Source: Siphonodentalium dalli
Taxonomy: Eukaryota; Mollusca; Scaphopoda; Gadilida; Siphonodentaliidae
Length of the DNA: 64,000 nt
Assembly: GCA_032622095.1 (NCBI GenBank)
Contig: CP136062.1
Location: forward strand, 1,798,001-1,862,000
Direction of reading: 5' to 3'
Below the pieces are notes generated by a model. It ran no database searches and was not told the origin of the DNA. It saw only the letters and a list, made by a program, of their open reading frames with translations. The number at the start of each line of letters is the position of its first letter. The stretch's first letter is position 1. Both the position numbers and the translations under genes were made by a program. Below are positions 45,600-59,358 of the stretch, one piece after another.

Positions 45600-47880
45600 A
45601 AGGGTTAAATGGCAAAAGTAGCTTGAGGATGGATGTGATCCATCATATCGCAGGTCAATTCAACCAGTCCCACACGATTTCATGTTCAAGTGCTTGTGTA
45701 CTAATTTATAGCACAAACTCATACCGGTATTTCAGTCGCCAGTTGATAGAAATATATGATTTTCAAATGTGTCAATAATTCATAATGTCACTCACCTTGC
45801 AGTGTGTAGACTATAGTGACTAGTGTTGTTATATATTCTGTCATATTTTCACAATAAAAGGTAAACTACCGCCAGGAATGAAATCAAATTGCAATTCAAT
45901 ATTCATAATTCTCATTTGCAGTAGCAGTAATTGAAATACATACAACTGATAATATATCACATTAGACAAATGCTTTAGAATTTCTACAGCAAGTCAGAAG
46001 TGTTGAAAATGAGTTAATGAAAATCATGAATAATGATTTACATGTACATGTACTCTTGTCGGATTTAAAGGCATGCTACACATGTATCAAAATATTTCTG
46101 TCATTTGTTCAGTATGATGGCGGCATGATTGATATTTCTTGTACTATAGTGGAATATAAGACAGGGAACGCTCAATGTTGCCTATATTTAGAGCGAAAAT
46201 AAAGTAATAATGGGGCACTTCTCTCAGTCTAACACAAGGTCATAACTCTGGCAAAGGGCCATAACTCCGAAAAGAGTGCAGACAAAACTTGCACTGTAAA
46301 GGACGGGGTCAAACGAAGGTCTCCACTATATACCTCCGAACCCTCCGAATCCTCAATCACAAATTTCCAAGTCAAAGAATGGTTGTAACTGGCAAATATG
46401 AAACTGGTATGTGGGGATCCTTTCCACCACCAAACTATGCTCAACATACAAGAACACCCTATAATTAACACACCGAGTTACAAGCTTAAATATTCTTTCG
46501 GTCACAAATTTCACAAATTTCTAACTCAAACAAGGGTGTAACTCTTATAAACATTAGAGGTGTGACTGTTCAAATGGGACTAAGGATATCCCCCTTTTTA
46601 AAACAATAAGATGGTTCACATATCAGTAAACATTTAGTTAACATAATAAAATAACAGATTCCCATTGCAGGTACAAAACCCTAACCCCAATCATAAAACC
46701 TATTGAGCAAACGAGAGGCCGATCATGATCGGCAGATGTTAACCCATTCCTTGGCGATAGTAAATTACTATGATCGGAAACATAAATGAGAGTGTTGATG
46801 TTGATTTATAGAGTATACTGTTATGTACTATTATAGACCATACATGTACATAACACAACTTATAGGAATTTATGGGTCACTCACATTTACATGTACCTTA
46901 TGTATGAGAATGCACTGGAACAGGATCTGTAATGCGCTGCACCACCCCAGCCTTGGGTTAAATGTGACAAGGTGACCATGGAATACTTGGTCAAGAGATT
47001 CCAATTTAAGTTTACAATGTATCATATTCTACCAACAACCGCCATCAAGATAAGATACCTCACTGCTGACCCATTGGTAATATGGTATGAATTATTTATA
47101 CACCAAAGCGGTCAACAAATCACAGGAATAGTTTATGCTGAAGACTGGTATCACTATTAAACAAATAACATTTACATTTTTTGTATAATAACATCAGACC
47201 ATCTGTAGAGTGATGATCTAGTCTACATGTGATGTGAATTGTTGAAACTGTTTTTTTTTAATTAGATACAATAACTTTCTTTATCTACACATTGGCATAA
47301 GAGACACCAGAAAATAATATAGCCATATTGTATTAATGGCTACAGTAGTCCAAAGGCATGGGATGGAATTGGTGATTTGGGTTTAATGTCGCTCAAAAAC
47401 AAATTTACCAGTACACAACACAATACATGTATTTGTTCCGATTTAAACAAAATTTGATGTGCTGACTCGGGTACCCTTGGCAAGGTTATAATGGTGTTAG
47501 TTTTTTTAATTTTGGTAACTTTGAATTTTTTTTTTTTTTTTAATTATTTAAACAAAATATATTATTTTTTATTTATTTATTTATTGATTATTTTTGTGGG
47601 GTTTTTTTGATAAATTGAGCAAGGAATTCAATCTAAGAAATTTTTTTTTTTTTTTTAATATAGAGTAAATATTTTTTAGAAAAAGGGCCATAACTCAGTT
47701 AAAAATAATCGCAGCAAACCCATATTCGAACTTGATCTGTCTTTTGGGCTCAGACATTCATATGTAAAATTCCGATCAGATAGAAAATGTTTGAGTTATC
47801 GCACCATGCATAAATGTCCATGGATACCCAGACAGACGACGAGTGGTCACTATCTTTATCATACTATGCTATGGCTAAAT
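45600..47880. other. Non-coding DNA with a gggccataactc-type fragment
   Basis: 46230-46560 carries loosely repeated ggccataactc and acaaatttc phrases of the lophotrochozoan-type repeats. 47500-47660 holds long T and AT homopolymer tracts. No gene or RNA was recognised. Confidence 0.4.
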
Positions 47881-47887
47881 ATAACAA

Positions 47888-49683
47888 AAGTGACAATGAC
47901 ACTGCAGCTCAACTTGGGAAGGGAATAATTTCATGTGTTATGTCATAATGTCAATGGAGTGATTAGGAATGTGGAAAGTTGAAAGGCCTACATGTAGCTA
48001 TGCAAAAGTGAAATCCAAGATGGCCGCTGGCAGCCATGTTTTTTTGCCGAATGACCACAACATGACTTAAATTCCCATCTACATGTCATTAACATCCATC
48101 ACAAATTTCATGATGATCCGACAAAAGATCATATAACCTGTAGCCTGTGTCAAAGAATTTAGTCATGTAAAGAGTAAATTCCAAGATGGCTGCTGGCGGC
48201 CATGTTTTTTGGCTGAATGACCCCAAAATGACTCGTTCCCATCTACATGTCATAGTTAACATCCATGACTAATTTCATGATGATCCGACCAAAGCTACGA
48301 CATGTAGCCCGTGCCAAAATATTTAGTCATGCAAAGAGTAAAATCCAAGTTGGCTAATGGCGGACATGTTTTTTGGCCGAAAGACTCCAAAATGACTCGT
48401 TCCCATCTACATGTCAATATTAACAACCACGACAAATTTCATGATGATCAGAAGAACAGTATGACCTGTAGCCCGTGCCAATGGATTAAATTTTTAAATC
48501 CAAGATGGCCACTGGCGACCATGTTTTTTTGCCGAATGGCCCCAAAATGACTCGTTCCCATCTACTTATTGATGTCAACAGCTGTGCCATATTTCATAAT
48601 GATCCGACCAAAGGTAGGACCTGTAGCCCGTGCCCAAGGATTTATTCATGCAAAGAGTAAAATCCAAGATGGCTGCTGGCGGCCATGTTTTTTTTCCGAA
48701 TGACCCCAAAATGACTCGTTCTCATCTAGATGTCAATGTCAACAGCCATGACAAATCTCATAATGATCCAACCAAAGGTACTACGACCTGTAGCCCATGC
48801 CAAATAATTTAGTCATGCAGAGTAAAATCCAAGATGGCTGCTGGTGGCCATGTTTTTTGGCCGAACGACCCCAAAATGACTCGTTCCCATCTACATGTCA
48901 ATATTAACATCGATGATAAATTTCATGATGATCAGACAAACAGTACTACCTGTAGCCCGTGCTAATGGATTGAAATTTGAAATTCAAGATGGCCGCTGGC
49001 GGCCGTGTTTTTTGGCCCAATGACCCCAAAATGGCTTGTTCCCATCTACATGTCAATATTAACATCGATGGCAAATTTCATGAAGATCCGACCAAAGCTA
49101 CGACCTGTAGCCCATGCAGAAGGATTTAGTCATGCAAAGAGTAAAATTCAAGATGGCCACTGGCGGCCATGTTTTTTGGCCCAATGACCCCAAAATGGCT
49201 TGTTCCCATCTACATGTCAATATTAACATCGATGACAAATTTCATGAAGATCCGACCAAAGCTACGACCTGGAGCCCATGCAGAAGGATATAGTCATGCA
49301 AAGAGTAAAATCCAAGATGGCTGCTGGCGGCCATATTTTTTGGCCGAACGACCCCAAATTGACTCGTTCCCATCTCCAGTTACAACATCGATGACAAATT
49401 TCATGATGATCAGACGAACAGTACGACTTGCTAATGCATTAAAATTTTAAATTCAAGATGGCCGCTTGCGGCCATGTTTTTTTTCCGAATGACCCCAAAA
49501 TGACTCGTTCCATCTACATGTCAATGTCAACAGGCATGACAAATTTCATAATGATCCGACCAAAGGTACGACCTGTAGCCAGTTCTAAAGAAAATTGTGG
49601 ACGAGTCACGCACACACACACACGGATGACGGATACCAAGCCATGGCAAATAGCTCAAACTTTACAAAGTAAAGTTGAGCTAA
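47888..49683 (-). mobile_element. ~1.8-kb agctcaactt element, inverted copy
   Basis: Reads AGTGACAATGACACTGCAGCTCAACTT at its left edge (split here: AGTGACAATGACACT, then GCAGCTCAACTT) and gtaaagttgagctaa at its right edge, the reverse order of 41143-42940. Length (1.80 kb) and monomer content match that copy. The acgcacacacacacac stretch near the right end is the counterpart of the gtgtgtgcgtgtg stretch. Confidence 0.8.
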
Positions 49684-50299
49684 AAATGTAGGAATAAAAG
49701 CTCGGACAAAATTATACATTTTGCAAAGATTTTCTAAGTCGAAAAATGGGGATGTAACGCCACCATAAAAAGTCTGACAGATGTCTTAATCGCAGGTCCC
49801 CATGTTGTTGATGTCTGTGCCAACTTCCACGGAAAATGATCAGAAAACAGCTGAGAAAAACTCCAGACAAATGTATGTCCACAGACAAGCTGATTGGAGT
49901 ATAAACCCCCTTCTCCACAACCGCGTTGCAGGGGGTATAATTAATGGACAAAACATTTCCCCCCAACCTGTGATATCACTGCGACATAAGACAACAAAAT
50001 CCAATAATAAAGACATCCACAGCCAGAGGTCAGAGTAGATTTTGTATAGCATTCCCTACCAATACATCTTTTTTCTTTGTAAATTGCTTTGCAGAAATTG
50101 GAAAACGCATCACAAGTTGCGATGCGAATCCAGTTACATGGATATAGAGCATGTTTGTTATGGACGCTACACAAAGTCCAGTAAAGGGCCATAACTCTGG
50201 GAAAAAAGTGTGAACAAAACCGAAATTGGAATTCCCAGTTTTGAGCTGTGTTGTGAAATGTTAGTTATGGATAGACAGAATGACACACCGAACGGAAAG

Positions 50300-50480
50300 A
50301 CAGACTGAGGTACATGTACATGTACATGTATCACTATATATACCCCTAATCCTTGGCACGGGTACATGTACAACTGTACATACTGTATACATGTACTGTA
50401 CATACTGTATACATGTACATGTACACCAATCAGTAAGCCTGGGGGGGGCGAGCTTGTGCATGTACATGTAATTACTCATA
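50300..50480. repeat. ACATGT/TGTACA-rich low-complexity tract
   Basis: Overlapping palindromes ACATGTACATGT and TACTGTATACATGTA, repeated. All six frames are partly open here for that reason. Confidence 0.85.
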
Positions 50481-51585
50481 AAGTACAATGTAGGCACTGG
50501 GCTTACTCACAAGGCCCCCTCCCCTTTGCAAACATTGAGTTAGCCTTCAGGTGCTGACATACCATCATGTTTTATATCATTACCATATTTTGGTACTGAA
50601 AAAGATAATAATGTGTTTTATTTATATCAATAACAAGATAAAATCACATGATAATGGCCAGAAACAGTGACAAGACAGTTCAGCTTCTATACATTTGGGA
50701 TAAAAAAAAAGCACAGATGTGCTTGAGTACATGTATCTTCTCCTACAGGGTACCTGTATTCTATAGGATAGAAAGACATGATTGTATTCACCTTCCAAAT
50801 GCTCAACAATGTGGGTGGGCTAAACTGGGCTTATCTACCGGTACGAGGAGATTGGGTTTATCCTCGAGGATGGGCTTACTAACGGTTGTATACAGTAATA
50901 AGGCCAAAGTAAAAAGAAACTATGTTTCCGTACATCGACCGACCCTAAAAATAACCCGCCGACCCTAAACTTTTTATTGATATTTTGAGAAAAAGTCAAA
51001 ATTTTCTAAAATTTACTGTTTTTACCACTAATGCTCATAAATATTGATGACCTTTAGTGTGCAAAACACATGGTTTCTAACATATCCCTGTGGAAAGTTA
51101 CCATGAATTGACAGCTGTCTCAAAGGCCCCAGGTGTGTGATGGGTTGTGAATTAATGGGCATACATTTTGCAATTTTAATTTCCTGAGTGTATCTCGGAC
51201 TACATGTGTCTCCTGCCTGCTTTATGTCTTGTTTGGGACTTGTGGAACACTATCAACAGACATGGTGGATGTGTATCTGTATATATACATGTATAGAGGT
51301 TATCACCACATATGTTAGGGGTATAAAATGTAGCTACTGTCTCCAAAAACCAGGCATGCTCGGTGGTCGTACTGGCTACCTCCAGACAATGGGATGTAGT
51401 CGTCACAATACAAGTACGGTATAATGGCGGTATTATTGGTAACATTCTTATAAAAAGTTAGTGACAACAATTTCCTACCAAGTTTATAGCCAAATTTATG
51501 AAAATATGCTACATGTATGTCATGTACAAGTATGTGAATAATAAAAAACATACCTAAACATGAAATTTGATTTTTTTTATCAATC
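50481..51585. other. No gene or clear repeat seen
   Basis: Short frames (for example 50648-50968 and 51315-51671) have no recognisable features. Confidence 0.35.
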
Positions 51586-52123
51586 TTAAAGGTACGGTTG
51601 GCCTTGGCGGTGGGTATCCTGTGAAAATATTTCCACCCGTCAAAAACCGCCACAAACAGAAAGAACATCAAAATGTAGACAGACTTTGTCCGTATACAAA
51701 TAAGAAATATCGCATAAACAGTATGTTATTGTCAAATGTTTGACCATTGTTATGTAAACAAAAGCATAACAAGTTACTTTTCTGGTGTTTGTTTATATTA
51801 TGATGGTAAACATAAAGAGCGTTCTTTGTTGGTGAATTCCTTATATGGAACTAATAAAGAAGATTGTATGTTCGTTCATATATACCACGACCATCACGTT
51901 TATGCCATTTGTGTGTGATTACCCAGTAGCAATGTGCTGTCTTCTGTAACACAATCAGGCTCTTGCTTACGTAAAATATAGTAGGTCTTCATGATAACAT
52001 GCTGTTTACGTGATGGTCATGGTATATATGAACGAAACTGTATGCGTTTTAATGTTTTTCTGTTTACGGTGATTAGACCAAATATGAATATTTTCGACAA
52101 CTAAGGCCTCACGTGCCTTTAAT
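51586..52123. mobile_element. Possible piggyBac-type MITE (TTAA flanks)
   Basis: TTAA-AGGTACGG at the left and CACGTGCCT-TTAA at the right (7-bp inverted ends, one mismatch, TTAA on both sides). Inside, 51871-51899 and 52008-52036 are inverted copies (29 bp, one mismatch). No coding capacity. The short TIR makes this a tentative call. Confidence 0.42.
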
Positions 52124-52249
52124 GTATATTTCCACTGTGTTGATCAAGTAATACTTTCCCCACAACACGGGTTGGCATTTTATGTTACTTCGATCGAGGT
52201 AGTTCAATATTTCTGCAGCTGGATAAAAAATATCAAAAAAACAAAACAA

Positions 52250-52870
52250 AACAAAAATTCCCTACCTACAGGGTTACCGTACCTACCAGGGGGGGGGGGG
52301 GGGGTCGGAAAAAACATTCAGGCACGTATGGCATTTTTTCCCTTTCAATCATTTTTTGTACCCACCCACCCCACCGCCAAATTTTTTTTCCGTTTTCGGC
52401 AGTTTTTTCCGACCATTTATTTACACCCATCCCCCTTTTAACACTAAAAACAGAGATTTGCGGGGGAAATTCACTGTAAACAGCTGTATATGAATTTCTG
52501 TGCATACTATTTATCATGGATGTTAACATGGACATGTAAATAGGAATGAGTCATTTTTAGGTCATTCGGCCAAAAAAACATCGCTGCCAGCGGCCAACTT
52601 GGATTTCAAAATTTGCAACAAAATACAACACGATAACTGCCTGCAGTCAGTTTACCAGTTAGAATTACATTATTTCTCGCATTCAAAGGGGTTTTGAAGC
52701 CCAACTCATTGCCAAAACACTAAAAAACAAGCAGGAAATCTTTGTTTTAGTTGCGGAAAAAATTGCCTGTTGGTGGCTTTGACCACCCACCCACCCCGGC
52801 ATACGTGCCGAAATTATTTGTTTCACCCCCCCCCTGTACCTACCCTAATTTTTTCGCGCCGTTACCGGAA
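52250..52870. repeat. Inverted pair of G/C-tract modules
   Basis: ggttaccgtacctacc, then a G16 run, then ggcacgtatggc (52271-52333) matches, on the other strand, ggcatacgtgcc, C9, tgtacctacc and cgttaccgg (52798-52870). A third partial copy with G14 is at 53331-53345. A ~100-bp satellite-monomer fragment lies between them (52515-52615). Confidence 0.65.
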
Positions 52871-54100
52871 ACATACAATCTTTTTTCTTTGGCCTAAACA
52901 GAATAGATCACTTGATTTAACTGATGACATGAACGATTCAATCAAGACAATCATGCTTGTACAACATCCCTGCCTCTAACTTGTTGTTGGCCATTATAAA
53001 TAAATATTAGCCCCAGTACAAACCGTGGCAGAAAAAGTGTGTAAACAACAGATTCTACCATAAGTACGGGTAATGATCGCACATTCAGTAAAATACCCGA
53101 AGTGTCAAAAGTTTACCGGATCGCAGGAGTGTCAAACTATCGATCAGTAACACACGACCAGTAACACACATACGTGGGTCCATAATGTTCAACAACTGTG
53201 TTGCCTCTCATGAATTATTTCACGTAACCAGTTCAATCGAGTGATTATTATCTATGTAACATACAATGTACATGTAGATATCAGGATATCAGATAGTATG
53301 TTTGCGCTAACGTTGTAAACAAATTAGGATGGGGGGGGGGGGGGTTCGAACAAAATTCCAGGTTGGTATGTTAGGGTGGGTGGGTGTCTCTCGGGTCCGA
53401 AAAGCAGTTTTTTCCATGTACCAAATTTATTTTCCATTTCTGGTATTCAGTCTTATTTTGATGTGTTTTGAACAGAAACAGGTCATATACAATGTATAGT
53501 TACTAGAAATGCTATACTATATATATAGAGGTTATCAGAAGTTGGATCAGTGGCACAATGCCAACAATAACCCAAATTCAACTTGATAGAACAAGAAACT
53601 GCGCTATTGGAAAAATAAGATTTAATCAGGATTCCATCTACTGATACAACAAAATAAGAATAACTATGCAGAACTCAGCTGAAAATAAGAAATAATATGA
53701 AAGCACACTTGATCATATGTGACATGGAAAAAAGATATAGCGGTAATAAATAATGGAATAAAATTAGACTTTTGACAAAGTAAAACATAAAATCTTAACA
53801 TATAAATTAAAGGCCAACCGGGCCAGCTTGAACAATTTCAATGTGGATCAGCTTGTAATGTTAATCACAAAACAAAGATATCATCGTCACTGATATCGTG
53901 AGCAAAAAAGAAGTGAGATTGGGCTATCCATCCATATGTTATTCCCAATTATTACGAAGCCTATTACTTCAGGCAGTGGCTACCAGCCTGCCATTACACG
54001 CTATAACATGTTTCATCAGTTATGGTTTCTGAGCAGAGATGTGGCGACAGGGGGTGGGGTGGGGGAGGGGGTGGTGTCTTACCCCCCAACTTTGGTCAAA
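52871..54100. other. No gene recognised
   Basis: AT-rich, with the G14 run at 53331 and no coding features. Confidence 0.35.
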
Positions 54101-54104
54101 ATTT

Positions 54105-54770
54105 TCAACAGTTGGAAATTTCATACCTGCCAAAACATTAGTTGGAAATTTCACACCAACAATATGTTGAAAATGTTCTTGTAGTTTGATTTTCAAACAA
54201 TATAATGGGGGGAGTAATTGTTTTTGGACCAATATTTGCATATTTTGATATGGTCATCAGTTGGAAATTTTCCAACCATATGAGGGTGATAGGTTGGAAA
54301 TTTCCAACACTTGGAAAGCTTTTGTCCGGGTCCCTGTCCCTCCCCTTTGGCCAGTCAAAACCTGCTAGTTAATTTAAGAAAACAATATTGTCATACATTT
54401 GGTTAACATTGTCATTGGAATTGCCATCAGTTGGAAATTTTCCAACCTAAGTGGGTGTGTCAGGTTTGAAATTTCCAACTCTATAGGAAGGCTTGAGGCT
54501 AGTCTAGATGGTTAAGGATTTTGCGATTTTCTTGTTCAGATTTCAAAATTTGTCATTGTCCCTCCCCTGTGGCAATGCGAAATTGCCAATTAGTTTAAGA
54601 AAATAATCAACAATTTTACTAGTGTACATATAGTCCAACTTGTGGACTGAAATGGTCATTGGTTGGAGAATTTTCCAACCTGAGGGGGAGCATGAGGTTT
54701 GAAATTTCCAACACTAGGAAAGCTTCATCTGAGGCAAGTCTTGATGCTTGGATTTGTGATTTTCTTGTAT
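54105..54770 (+). repeat. Units with ttggaaattttccaac palindromes
   Basis: catcagttggaaattttcc-type starts near 54255, 54425 and 54655, each followed by a gtttgaaatttccaac copy and aggaaagctt. Unit length is 170-230 bp; the copies are diverged. A looser copy starts near 54108. Confidence 0.78.
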
Positions 54771-56500
54771 AGTTTTCAAAATTTTCTCACACTGAGCTGA
54801 ACAACCATGGTCAGCCGGCTTGTCCTGGTATCTTGCCCGTAGCCGTGTGCATTTGTCTGGAGTTAGACCACTAGATGTTAGGATTTATGCAATTTTGGTT
54901 AAAATATCTTAATGTTCTCATACCGGGAATATACCGGTATAACCATGCTTTATGAATACATGTATATAGGATATTAGGCCTGAGCACCGAGGTGCAAGGG
55001 GGGGGGGCTGCAAATGAAATTATGGAAAACTTGTGTTTGGTCTGATTCAGATTTCAAGGGGGGTGTGCAGTTGGAATTTCCCCAAGGTGGATACCACCCC
55101 CCACAACGGAGACCATCTAGCCACGTCCCTGTTTCTGATATGCCACATCCCTGTCCCTGATACATGCATGAAACCCAAGAAGGTTTCATGCATGTACATG
55201 TATATCATGGTTATGTTTGGTATTAGGCTATTAGCATTATTCTTCCAACTGGGATGAACAGTTGTATTTCCACATGTTTTGATAAACAATTTGGTTCAAG
55301 CAATATATCACCTAGCAAATATAAAAAATAATATCAAATAATCTGAAATGTGTTGTTCCATGTAGTCTGTAGAATACTCAAATGTGATTATGTGACTAGA
55401 TCATGTGACTATATAATATGAAAATGAATGTTAATAAAAACTTTGGCACTTTGCCTATCCCTAGAAATGTGATTACATGTATGTTGACACATTTCTTGAT
55501 TAATGACACTTATGATAAATTCAAATAGTATCGTTATCTTCATTATGCACTGTTCTATTAAAATCTCGCGCAATAAACTATTTAGGGAGTGGGTGTCCCG
55601 GGGGTGGCTAGGGAATTTTTATTTTTTCATTTTTTATCCAGTTGCAGAAATATTGAACAACACAGTGGAAATACATGTTTACATTAATAATGAATAAAAG
55701 ATCGAACTTGGTTTATGCTTAAGTGTGTGATTTGTTATTCAAATTTTCATACATTTGGTTACATGTATATTACTTGGCATGAAATTGATGTCACTCACGT
55801 TTCGTGAGAATTTTACCCACAATACCACCATTACACCAGTACTTGTATTGTGATGATTACATGTACATCCTACGGTATTGTCTTGCACAAATTTTCCAAA
55901 CAAACAAAAGTTCAACAGAATTATTGCGCTCTGCATAGCGAAAATAGTTCATGTAGGGCGTGTCCACATCACGCGATGTTGTTTTCGCCCTTGCAAGTTG
56001 CAATGATATGCATCCATCCACAGTAGAAATAATTGTACTTGAGTCAGATTAACTAAACCGTTATGTACAATTTTTTTATGTTTACACTGAAATGCTAATT
56101 GGAAGAGAGTTAATAAGTGTAACGTACATGTACATGTATGTAAGACAAATCAGCAATGCATATACATGTATATTCACATCTATAAATTAAATTTGAAATC
56201 AAGTTACTACATGTAGTACCATGTATCTTCGATAGGTTTGTGTAATGTCAGTCACGATAACACTCATAACATATGCCAAATTCGGAACAATACCATATTT
56301 GAGTGCACACATACATGTACATGTACATGTAGCAGTAAGATTTTATAGTTACATGAAGATTTGTAGCTCACAACATACCGGTAACATTGAATCTGGAAAA
56401 AGTTCTTTGAATGTTACATGTGTATGTCAGTCACATGGAATTGCCCCAATGTTACTATTTACATGTACATATACATATACAGTATACTAAATAGAACTAA
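54771..56500. other. No gene recognised
   Basis: Scattered ACATGTACATGT strings, a G9 run near 55000, and AT-rich DNA. Nothing coding is supported. Confidence 0.35.
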
Positions 56501-56504
56501 AAAT

Positions 56505-57640
56505 GAAAGTGTCAATGACACTGTAGCTCAACTTACTAGTAGGTAGGAATAATTTAATGGTTGACAGTAAATGGAGGGATGTGGTCTGTAGGGTGTGACA
56601 AAGGATTTGGTGATGCAAAGAATAAATTCTAAAAGACATCTACATGTCAATGTCAACATCCATGACAAATTTCATACAGATCAAAGAAACAGATAGGTCT
56701 ACATGTATAACCCATGCTAATGGATTTTGTAGAATTATTTAGTCATACAAAGAGTAAAATCCAAAATGGCCATTGGTGGCCATATATTTTTGCCGAATGA
56801 CCCTAAAATGACTTGTTCCCATCAAGAGGTCACCCCGATGATCCATATGAAGTTTGGTGATGATCAGATTCAGATCAGGGATGTGGTATGTAGGGTGTGT
56901 CAAAGTATTTAGTGATGCAAAGAGTGAAATCCAATATGGCTGCCGGCGGCCATGTTTTTGCCGAATGATCCTACAATGACTCGTTCCCATCTACATGTAA
57001 ATGTCAACATTCAGATTTTTTTTATGATGATCAGACAAACAGTACGGCCTGTAGCCCGCGCCAATGGATTCAAATTGGAAATACAAGATGGCCACCAGCA
57101 GCCATGTTTTTTGGCCGAATGACCTCAAAATGACTCGTTCCCATCTATATGTCAATGTCAACATTCATGACAAATTTCATAAAGATCCGACCAAAGATAC
57201 GACCTGTAGTCCGCGCGAAAGTATTTAGTGATGCAAAGAGTAAAATCCAAGATGGCTGACGGTGGCTATGGTTTTTCGCCAAATGACCCCAAAATGACTC
57301 GTTCACATCTAGAGGTCGACCCGATGATCCATATGAAGTTTGGTGATGATCGGATCAGAGATGTGGTATGTAGGATGTGTTAAAGGATTTAGTGATGCAA
57401 AGAGTAAAATCCAAGATGGCCACCAGCGCCATGTTTTTTGGCCGAATGATCCAAAAATGACTCGTTCCCATCTACATGTCAACATTCATGACAAATTTCA
57501 TAAAGACCAGACCAGACCAAAGATACGACCTGTAGCCCGCGCCAAAGTATTTAGTGATGCAAAGAGTAAAATCCAAGATGGCTGACGGCGGCCATGTTTT
57601 TTTTGCCAAATGACTCGTTCCCATCTAGATCCATATAAAG
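56505..57640 (-). mobile_element. Truncated agctcaactt element
   Basis: Begins AAGTGTCAATGACACT and tagctcaacttac, like 47888, then carries six or seven diverged monomers, some with a ccgatgatccatatgaagtt variant. The opposite end with its hairpin is missing. Confidence 0.8.
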
Positions 57641-57929
57641 GAAATATTTACAGACATGCGCAGTATGCGAGATAGAGAAGGGTGGTATGACATCGGATCA
57701 AACTGGAGCTGATCCGATGGTCGGGAAAAGATCGCTTTACATATACATATACATATATATTGGGGAAAGAAAAACGATAGCCTAATAAAAGTATCTATAG
57801 ATAATACTAACAGATGCTTAGATTAGAAGAATGGAGTTCACAAATATGCGCACATGTACTAGTAGGTTACCTGCTTATCTCAGTTGTTTTTTATTTTTCT
57901 CTATTATTATTCTTCTTCCTCTTCTTCCT

Positions 57930-58378
57930 AGTAAAAGCGTACCCTTATATCTCAGGAACCGCTAAATGTAGAACGCTGAAATTTTCTGGGTTTGTAGAAC
58001 TCCCACAGTAGACGGAAGTGTTTCTATTGCGAATTTTGTCCGTTCTTGATTTATGGAGTTATGGGCCTTAAACCGGCCTCTCACATTTATCGACAACTGT
58101 AGGGTATATCTCGAACGCATTGAGGCAGTGGAACGGGACAAATGCTATGATGTAGAGAAACTTAATCGTGGTTCAGTTCCACAAAATGAACGTTGTCCGA
58201 TTATTACCCGGGGAGTGGGGGACGGTGTTCAAAGTCGTAAAAAATAAAGTCCCTTCGATTGCGACCATACTTACATGTCATAGTCTACATTGTATACCGA
58301 TAACGATGCCGTGAATATTTTGTAAATCGGTCGAAAATTGACAGAGTTACCGACCCCTGAATGTCCAAAATAATAAAT
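57930..58378 (+). repeat. ~450-bp dispersed repeat, copy 1
   Basis: Landmarks tctcaggaaccgctaaatgt, gaacgcattgaggcag, cagttccacaaaatgaacgt and ttacccggggagtgggggac. It is about 85-90% identical to 59955-60392. The 64-65 codon frames it contains are not conserved in length. Confidence 0.9.
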
Positions 58379-58719
58379 TCTCTCCCTAATGAAGGAAAAT
58401 GGCTGTTGGAGGAGCTAGAGCGCAGGAGAGTGTGAGACCAGCCCCGGAAAAGCGGTGGGACCAAGCAGGGGTTGTGAGACCAGACCGAGTGGTGAGACCA
58501 AACAGACCGATGGCGGATGTAAACGGCAGATTTAGCAAAAAAAATAAAAAATAAAAAAGTCCAGCGCTGTCAATTTTGTATTGCATGCTCCAAATGGGAA
58601 GAGTGATGCGGACCCGAATATACCACTTGTTAGTTTTTAGGCCGGACCGTTACCGACCTACGACCGGGACAAAAAATAATCTATTTATAGCATCAAATCT
58701 AAACAGGCTTATTATTGAG

Positions 58720-59003
58720 CAAGATTGATATGGTTCCAGATACGGCGGTATCCAGTTGTTACAATTCCAAAGTTTGACCACTCTAGTATCAAAGCACCTG
58801 TCCAAAAGCGACCTCGCTTCAGGTGGTTCAAACTTTTGACAAATTTCAACGAAAATCAAAGGGGGGAAATTTTTCAAAAAATCAGACATCAAGATAAAAA
58901 AAATTTGATAAGTGGATGTGATAGCTAATGATCATGCGCAACTTAGTCATGTCTGCTTCAATCGCCCTAAAGCCGAAGGTTTACTCTTGGCGAGGCTTTA
59001 TAA
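58720..59003 (+). repeat. ~275-bp diverged repeat, copy 1
   Basis: Landmarks ccaaagtttgaccactcta, gcacctgtccaaaagcga, gataagtggatgtgatag and gtttactc end in a gcgaggctttataat string. Copy 2 is at 59095-59358. Confidence 0.65.
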
Positions 59004-59094
59004 TCTAAATGAGAATAGTTAAGTGCTGTATCACTAACCTATTTTTCCTGCCAAATCGAAACGGACTAACGAAAGAGTGAGCTAACGCAGGACC

Positions 59095-59358
59095 AGGTAT
59101 TTTGATATACCGTAGATAATTTCCCAAACTTTGAGCGTTCTACTATATAAGCAACCTGCCCAGCAGAGAGCTCGCATTCGGGTGGGTCCAAATATGAAAA
59201 TTCCACGGAAAACGAAAGGTGAGAAAATAATCCAAAAATCAAACATGGGGATATAACGTTTTTGATGAGTGGATGTTATTAGGAGTATCAACGCGCCACT
59301 TGAGTGCGATTTCCTGAGTTTTGGAGCGAAATGTTTACTCATAACGACGCTATAATTA
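59095..59358 (+). repeat. ~275-bp diverged repeat, copy 2
   Basis: Matches copy 1 in order (cccaaactttgagcgttcta, gcaacctgcccagcagaga, gatgagtggatgttattag, gtttactcataacgacgctataat) at about 65-70% by eye. Confidence 0.65.
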
